Part shown: positions 7,267-10,584 of the stretch, one piece after another
How the letters are laid out: the number at the start of each line of letters is the position of its first letter
How positions within the stretch are numbered: the stretch's first letter is position 1
DNA from: Oscillospiraceae bacterium
GTDB taxonomy: Bacteria > Bacillota > Clostridia > Oscillospirales > Acutalibacteraceae
Reading direction: 5' to 3'
NCBI GenBank assembly: GCA_902795765.1
Contig: CADBMQ010000257.1
Location: forward strand, 1-10,584
DNA length: 10,584 nt
Made by a program: the position numbers and the translations under genes
The notes under the pieces: generated by a model
The model's input: only the letters and a program-made list of their open reading frames with translations
Databases searched by the model: none
What the model was told of the DNA's origin: nothing

Positions 7267-7761
7267 ATGGAGTTTTGGGACATTGTCGATAGGCACGGTA
7301 AACCTACCGGCAAGAAAATTTGCCGTGGCAAATTAAATCTTAAACACGGCGAGTACCATCGTGTTGTCCATGTTTGGGTGTTCTTTAATAACAAGTTCTT
7401 AATTCAAAAACGCAGTTTAAATAAAATGCCGATGCCCGGTGAATGGGCTGCGACCGGTGGTTCTGTTATCGCAGGGGAAACTCCTGTTGCGGCGGCATGC
7501 CGAGAACTTTCGGAAGAGTTATCTATTTCTGCCGAGCCTGAGCAGTTGAGCCTTGTTGCTCACATGGTTCGCAAAAACTCAATTCTCGATGTTTACAGCC
7601 TGCACATCAATGTTGATGCCGACTCACTTGATTTGCAAGAAAGCGAAGTCGAAAGTGTCAAGTGGGTTACCAATTCGCAACTGCGTCAGATGATTAAGGA
7701 TGGCGAATTCCACAACTACGGCTTCGAATATTTCAACTATATTTTCCCTCTTGTTAAATAG
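7267..7761 (+). CDS. NUDIX hydrolase (isopentenyl-diphosphate-isomerase-like branch)
   Basis: This 164-residue protein has a full-length Nudix fold. The Nudix box runs from G65 to I87 and includes GSVIAGE (65-71) and RELSEEL (79-85). It fits GX5EX7REUXEEXGU except that the late glycine is serine (S86). All metal-binding acidic residues of the box are kept (E80, E83, E84). The N-terminus WDIVDRHGKPTGKK and HRVVHVWVF resemble the YfcD/IPP-isomerase-like Nudix branch, whose members hydrolyse X-linked nucleoside diphosphates of mostly unknown identity. The Nudix box argues for hydrolase activity rather than isomerase. It leads a run of four same-strand genes; the next gene begins 30 nt after the stop with no terminator between. 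The substrate cannot be deduced. Confidence 0.88.
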   Translation: MEFWDIVDRHGKPTGKKICRGKLNLKHGEYHRVVHVWVFFNNKFLIQKRSLNKMPMPGEWAATGGSVIAGETPVAAACRELSEELSISAEPEQLSLVAHMVRKNSILDVYSLHINVDADSLDLQESEVESVKWVTNSQLRQMIKDGEFHNYGFEYFNYIFPLVK

Positions 7762-7791
7762 TCAATCTGACGAAAGGATAGATTTTTACCT

Positions 7792-8724
7792 ATGAATAAA
7801 TACGAGAATTTGTGTTGCCCTGTTTGCCACGCAAAGTTCTTTGAAGATGACGACATTGTGGTCTGCCCCATTTGCGGTGCACCTCACCACAGAGATTGCT
7901 ACAAATACGAAGGTCATTGCCACTTTGAAAGCGACCACGGGACTGAAAATCAATGGAAAATGCCCGAGGTTTCCGAGCCGACTCTTTATTGCAAACATTG
8001 TGGCGAGCCGATGAAGGTCGGTCAGGAATTTTGCTCTGCTTGTGGAAAAATGCAGAACGATGAGTCCGAGCAAAATACCGAGCAAAACGATCAACAACCG
8101 AATTTTGGTGGGTTTAATCCGCAAGACGGTATGAACTTTAACCCCGATTTCGCAAAAATGTACAACATCAATCCCGATGAGGAAATTGACAAGGATATTA
8201 CCGCCGGTGATGTGCTTAACTTCACAGGTCCGCAGGGATTTAGATACTTGAACATCTACAAGCGTCAGTTGAAATCGGGTGGCAGAGTCGGTTGGAACTG
8301 GATTTCGTTCCTGTTCCCCGAAATTTGGCTTTTTGCCCGTAAGATGTGGTTTTTGGCTGTGCCTACCTTTATTATCAACTGCGTTCTTTCGGCTATGACT
8401 CTCATTTTGATAGAGCCGTATATGCAAAATGCAATGTCATATTTCGATATTGCGAATTCTCTTTCGCCAAATGATATGAAATTTGTCGGTATGTTTGGAA
8501 TTTGCCTTCTTATTATAAAGGTGTTTTTCGGTATGTTCGGCGACTATTTCTATCGTCAGCACTCATTTAAAAAAATACGCCAACTCAAATTGCAGAACAC
8601 AACAGATAAACTTGACTTTCTTCAAGCAGGATCTGTTAATGTTCTTGTTATTTTTATCTCGTACTTTGCATCAAGTGCGCTTGTTCAATTACTTGTTATA
8701 TTGCTACAAAACTTGCGCTTCTAA
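7792..8724 (+). CDS. RING-like finger plus zinc ribbon membrane protein (DUF2628-like)
   Basis: This 310-residue protein has three parts. Residues 8-49 form a prokaryotic RING-type finger (C9, C12, C25, C28, H32/H33, C36, C43 and a late His such as H44 or H49). Residues 67-84 form a four-cysteine zinc ribbon (CKHC ... CSAC). After a polar Gln/Asn/Glu-rich linker (about 88-135), a segment resembling DUF2628 follows (GWNWISFLFPEIWLFARKMW, 167-186), then hydrophobic helices at about 186-207, 231-250 and 283-307. The zinc domains should be cytoplasmic and the rest in the membrane. Bacterial RING-like domains of this kind (Prok-RING) are known from sequence surveys, but I know of no settled function; no ubiquitin-type E1 or E2 is in the window. 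GAAAGGA lies upstream of the ATG. The adjacent gene is a smaller-fingered paralogue. Function unknown. Confidence 0.85.
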   Translation: MNKYENLCCPVCHAKFFEDDDIVVCPICGAPHHRDCYKYEGHCHFESDHGTENQWKMPEVSEPTLYCKHCGEPMKVGQEFCSACGKMQNDESEQNTEQNDQQPNFGGFNPQDGMNFNPDFAKMYNINPDEEIDKDITAGDVLNFTGPQGFRYLNIYKRQLKSGGRVGWNWISFLFPEIWLFARKMWFLAVPTFIINCVLSAMTLILIEPYMQNAMSYFDIANSLSPNDMKFVGMFGICLLIIKVFFGMFGDYFYRQHSFKKIRQLKLQNTTDKLDFLQAGSVNVLVIFISYFASSALVQLLVILLQNLRF

Positions 8725-8748
8725 ATTTTTTTGAAAGGATTTTTTATT

Positions 8749-9735
8749 ATGAACAAAATTTGTCCAAAATGTAATGCTGTGAATGATGACAACGCTAATT
8801 TCTGCCGTTACTGTGGTAGTGCGTTGCCGAAAGTTGAAAACACCCAGCCGAATAACGAGGGTACATACGCTAACTACTCGTCGGCTAATTCAAATCAATA
8901 CCAAAATGCACAGACCTATACTGATGCCACTCAAAATTATCAAGGCGATATTTTTGGTGTACCTGCGAATGAAATTTCTGCTTGTGTCGGAAAACACGCA
9001 AACCAAAAGTATATGAACGACTTTTTCAAAAAGGCTAGAACAGGCAAGAAAACAGGATTTAATGTTGTTGTGTTCTTGTTTGGTTTGCTTTTTGGCCCGT
9101 TTGTTATGAGTTTTTGGTTTTTCCACCGCCGTTTGAACAAAATCGGTGCAATTATTGCGTTGGTTGGTATTTTGACCACTTGTGCTTCGTTCTGTGCGAC
9201 CATACCTGTTATGCGTGCCGCTGCACAGATTGGTTATGAGGCTATGCAAGCCGAAGTAAACAGTTTCTCGAACAAATACAAAAACAATTCGTCTCCGTTT
9301 AACTTTGACGAGTTTAGTGATTTCGATGAGTTTGATGAATACAATTTCTATTTCAACAACGATAAATTTAAAGACAAATTCAAAAATGACACTCCTCTCT
9401 CAAGTGATAGAGTTTTGAAGATTTTAGAAGAAAACGGTGTAAATGCTAACTACGGAATTATTCTCGCCGTTGTTACACTTCTTGTTTTTGCTATCAGAAT
9501 TACCTTGTGTATCGTATGTGGTATCTTTGCGAACGCTTGGTATCTCAAAGATATTATCGCTCGAATTAACAAGTTGAAATCGACAAATCCACAAGCAACT
9601 ACTGCCGATATTGAACGTGTTGGTGGCACAAGATGTGCAATCTGGGTTACACTCTTAGTATTGGGCATTGTTTTGGCGACCGTATTACCGATTGGTGTTT
9701 TTGCGTATTTGTTTTCTAGCATGGGAATTTTATAA
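8749..9735 (+). CDS. Zinc-ribbon membrane protein (DUF2628-like), paralogue of the preceding gene
   Basis: This 328-residue protein begins with a four-cysteine zinc ribbon (C5, C8, C19, C22; CPKC ... CRYC), followed by an Asn/Gln/Tyr-rich linker (about 30-66). ACVGKHANQKYMNDFFKKA (78-96) and the following aromatic membrane segment correspond to the DUF2628 pattern, with helices at about 104-125, 134-156, 235-260 and 296-323. Between helices 2 and 3 is an unusual Phe/Asp/Asn-rich stretch (184-214, FDEFSDFDEFDEYNF). The start is the ATG at 8749, 9 nt after GAAAGGA; the open frame extends to a TTG at 8731, but that codon sits just upstream of and partly within the ribosome binding site. The gene follows the RING-finger protein by 24 nt and shares its layout, so the two look like an old duplication or partner pair. 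Function unknown. Confidence 0.82.
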   Translation: MNKICPKCNAVNDDNANFCRYCGSALPKVENTQPNNEGTYANYSSANSNQYQNAQTYTDATQNYQGDIFGVPANEISACVGKHANQKYMNDFFKKARTGKKTGFNVVVFLFGLLFGPFVMSFWFFHRRLNKIGAIIALVGILTTCASFCATIPVMRAAAQIGYEAMQAEVNSFSNKYKNNSSPFNFDEFSDFDEFDEYNFYFNNDKFKDKFKNDTPLSSDRVLKILEENGVNANYGIILAVVTLLVFAIRITLCIVCGIFANAWYLKDIIARINKLKSTNPQATTADIERVGGTRCAIWVTLLVLGIVLATVLPIGVFAYLFSSMGIL

Positions 9736-9750
9736 TTAACATACAAAATC

Positions 9751-9756
9751 AAGGAG
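9751..9756 (+). promoter_or_regulatory. galU ribosome binding site
   Basis: AAGGAG lies 7 nt before the ATG at 9764. The 28-nt gap to the previous gene contains no hairpin or promoter I can identify. Confidence 0.85.
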
Positions 9757-9763
9757 AGATATT

Positions 9764-10584
9764 ATGAAAAAGGTTACAAAAGCGATTATCCCAGCCGCAG
9801 GACTTGGCACTCGTATGCTCCCCGCATCGAAAGCTATCCCGAAAGAGATGCTCCCGATTGTTGACAAACCTGCTATTCAGTACATTGTTGAAGAGGCTGT
9901 CGAAGCCGGTATCAAAGACATTCTTATCATCACAAATCGTGGTAAGGGTGCTATGGAAGACCATTTCGACCACAACTTTGAATTGGAATATAATCTTCGT
10001 CAAAAAGGCAAAGATGACATTTTGAAAGAGCTCGAAGGCGTTGCCAAACTCGCTAACATTACTTTCTTGCGTCAAAAAGAGACAGGTGGTCTCGGCGATG
10101 CAGTTTACAAGGCAAAGACTTTTGTTGGTGACGAGCCGTTTGCAGTTTTGTATGGCGACGATGTTATTATTGGCGAAAAACCTGCTATCGGCGAAATGTT
10201 AGAAGCATTCGAGCAGAGTGGTGGCGAAGGCGGTGTTGTTGGCGTTAAAGAAGTTGCAGCCGAGCAGATTGTTAAATACTGCACACTCGATGTTACTCCG
10301 CTTGAAAACGGCGTTATGAAAGTCAACGATATGATCGAAAAGCCGAAGCCCGAGCAGATTATGTCGCTTTATGCTATTCTTGGCAGATGTATTCTCCAAC
10401 CCGAAATCTTCGATGTTCTCGAAAAAACTCCGAAAGGTGCAGGTGGCGAGTTGCAGTTGACTGATGCTATGGCAACTCTTGCTCGTGAGGGCAAAATGTA
10501 TGCTATCGAGTATAGTGGTACTCGTTACGATATGGGTAACAAACTCGGATTTTTGATTGCAAACATCGAGCATGGTTTGAATCA
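9764..10584 (+). CDS. galU: UTP-glucose-1-phosphate uridylyltransferase (3' end outside window)
   Basis: The first 273 residues of GalU are present; the family is about 290-300 long, so little is missing. The enzyme makes UDP-glucose from UTP and glucose-1-phosphate for glycolipid, cell-wall and exopolysaccharide synthesis. The nucleotide-binding start is IIPAAGLGTRMLPASKAIPK (8-27), followed by EMLPIVDKP. RQKETGGLGDAV (103-114), FAVLYGDD (126-133), the EKPKPEQ segment with the sugar-phosphate-site lysine (192-198) and GAGGELQLTD (225-234) are all GalU landmarks. Small departures from the usual sequence are LGDA where many enzymes have LGHA, and LYGDD for LLPDD/LLGDD. The ATG at 9764 has AAGGAG 7 nt upstream and lies 28 nt after the preceding stop with no terminator seen, so it may be co-transcribed with the zinc-ribbon genes. 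A glucose-1-phosphate thymidylyltransferase is less likely given the motifs. Confidence 0.95.
   Translation, partial: MKKVTKAIIPAAGLGTRMLPASKAIPKEMLPIVDKPAIQYIVEEAVEAGIKDILIITNRGKGAMEDHFDHNFELEYNLRQKGKDDILKELEGVAKLANITFLRQKETGGLGDAVYKAKTFVGDEPFAVLYGDDVIIGEKPAIGEMLEAFEQSGGEGGVVGVKEVAAEQIVKYCTLDVTPLENGVMKVNDMIEKPKPEQIMSLYAILGRCILQPEIFDVLEKTPKGAGGELQLTDAMATLAREGKMYAIEYSGTRYDMGNKLGFLIANIEHGLN

Noticed and set aside
7792-8049. Ubiquitin-type ligase system
   Set aside because: Only a RING-like finger is present. No ubiquitin-like protein, E1, E2 or deubiquitinase gene lies in the window, so a conjugation role is not supported.
7786-8427. 213-residue antisense frame over the RING-finger gene
   Set aside because: The + strand frame has clear zinc-binding cysteines and membrane helices. 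The antisense product has no domain and no ribosome site I can see.
8731-8748. Upstream TTG start for the second zinc-ribbon protein
   Set aside because: The TTG is partly within the GAAAGGA ribosome binding site; the zinc ribbon begins naturally at the ATG at 8749.
10199-10573. 124-residue minus-strand frame at the right end
   Set aside because: It is a shadow of galU, whose motifs are continuous on the + strand.

Overview
The window looks like chromosomal core sequence from an anaerobic, fibre-degrading Clostridium-class Firmicute, most likely a Ruminococcaceae/Oscillospiraceae member. The reasons are strong AAGGAG-type ribosome binding sites, a T-box leader in front of alaS, a cellobiose phosphorylase very close in sequence to the Ruminococcus type as I remember it, GTG starts, and zinc-ribbon/DUF2628 membrane proteins. 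The genus is inference. I see no tRNA or rRNA gene, CRISPR array, transposase or phage gene.

Left part (1-4320). The 3' end of an 8-oxoguanine DNA glycosylase gene on the + strand runs into a 12-bp hairpin terminator. A minus-strand operon converges on it: alaS (alanyl-tRNA synthetase), a HIT-family nucleotide hydrolase, an adenine-phosphoribosyltransferase-like protein and a 61-residue two-helix membrane protein. The junctions are 11-16 nt long. A textbook promoter (TTGACA, 17 nt, TATAAT) drives the operon through a T-box riboswitch with a GCU alanine specifier. Uncharged tRNA-Ala should therefore control all four genes. The longest alaS reading frame runs back into the T-box; the real start is 4050.

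Middle (4320-7266). A stretch of about 160 bp upstream of the alaS promoter holds four consecutive hairpins and looks like an interspersed repeat. Next comes a strong terminator and then cbpA, a monocistronic minus-strand gene for cellobiose phosphorylase. Its likely start is a GTG at 7052 rather than the upstream ATG. An AT-rich divergent promoter region separates it from the plus-strand genes.

Right part (7267-10584). Four plus-strand genes follow with 24-30 nt gaps and no visible terminator: a NUDIX hydrolase, a membrane protein with a prokaryotic RING-like finger plus a zinc ribbon and a DUF2628-like membrane region, a second zinc-ribbon/DUF2628-like membrane protein, and galU (UTP-glucose-1-phosphate uridylyltransferase), cut by the window end. 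The zinc-finger membrane pair is the least understood part of the window. Cellobiose phosphorylase yields glucose and glucose-1-phosphate, and GalU consumes glucose-1-phosphate to make UDP-glucose, so the two are metabolically adjacent although they are separate transcription units.
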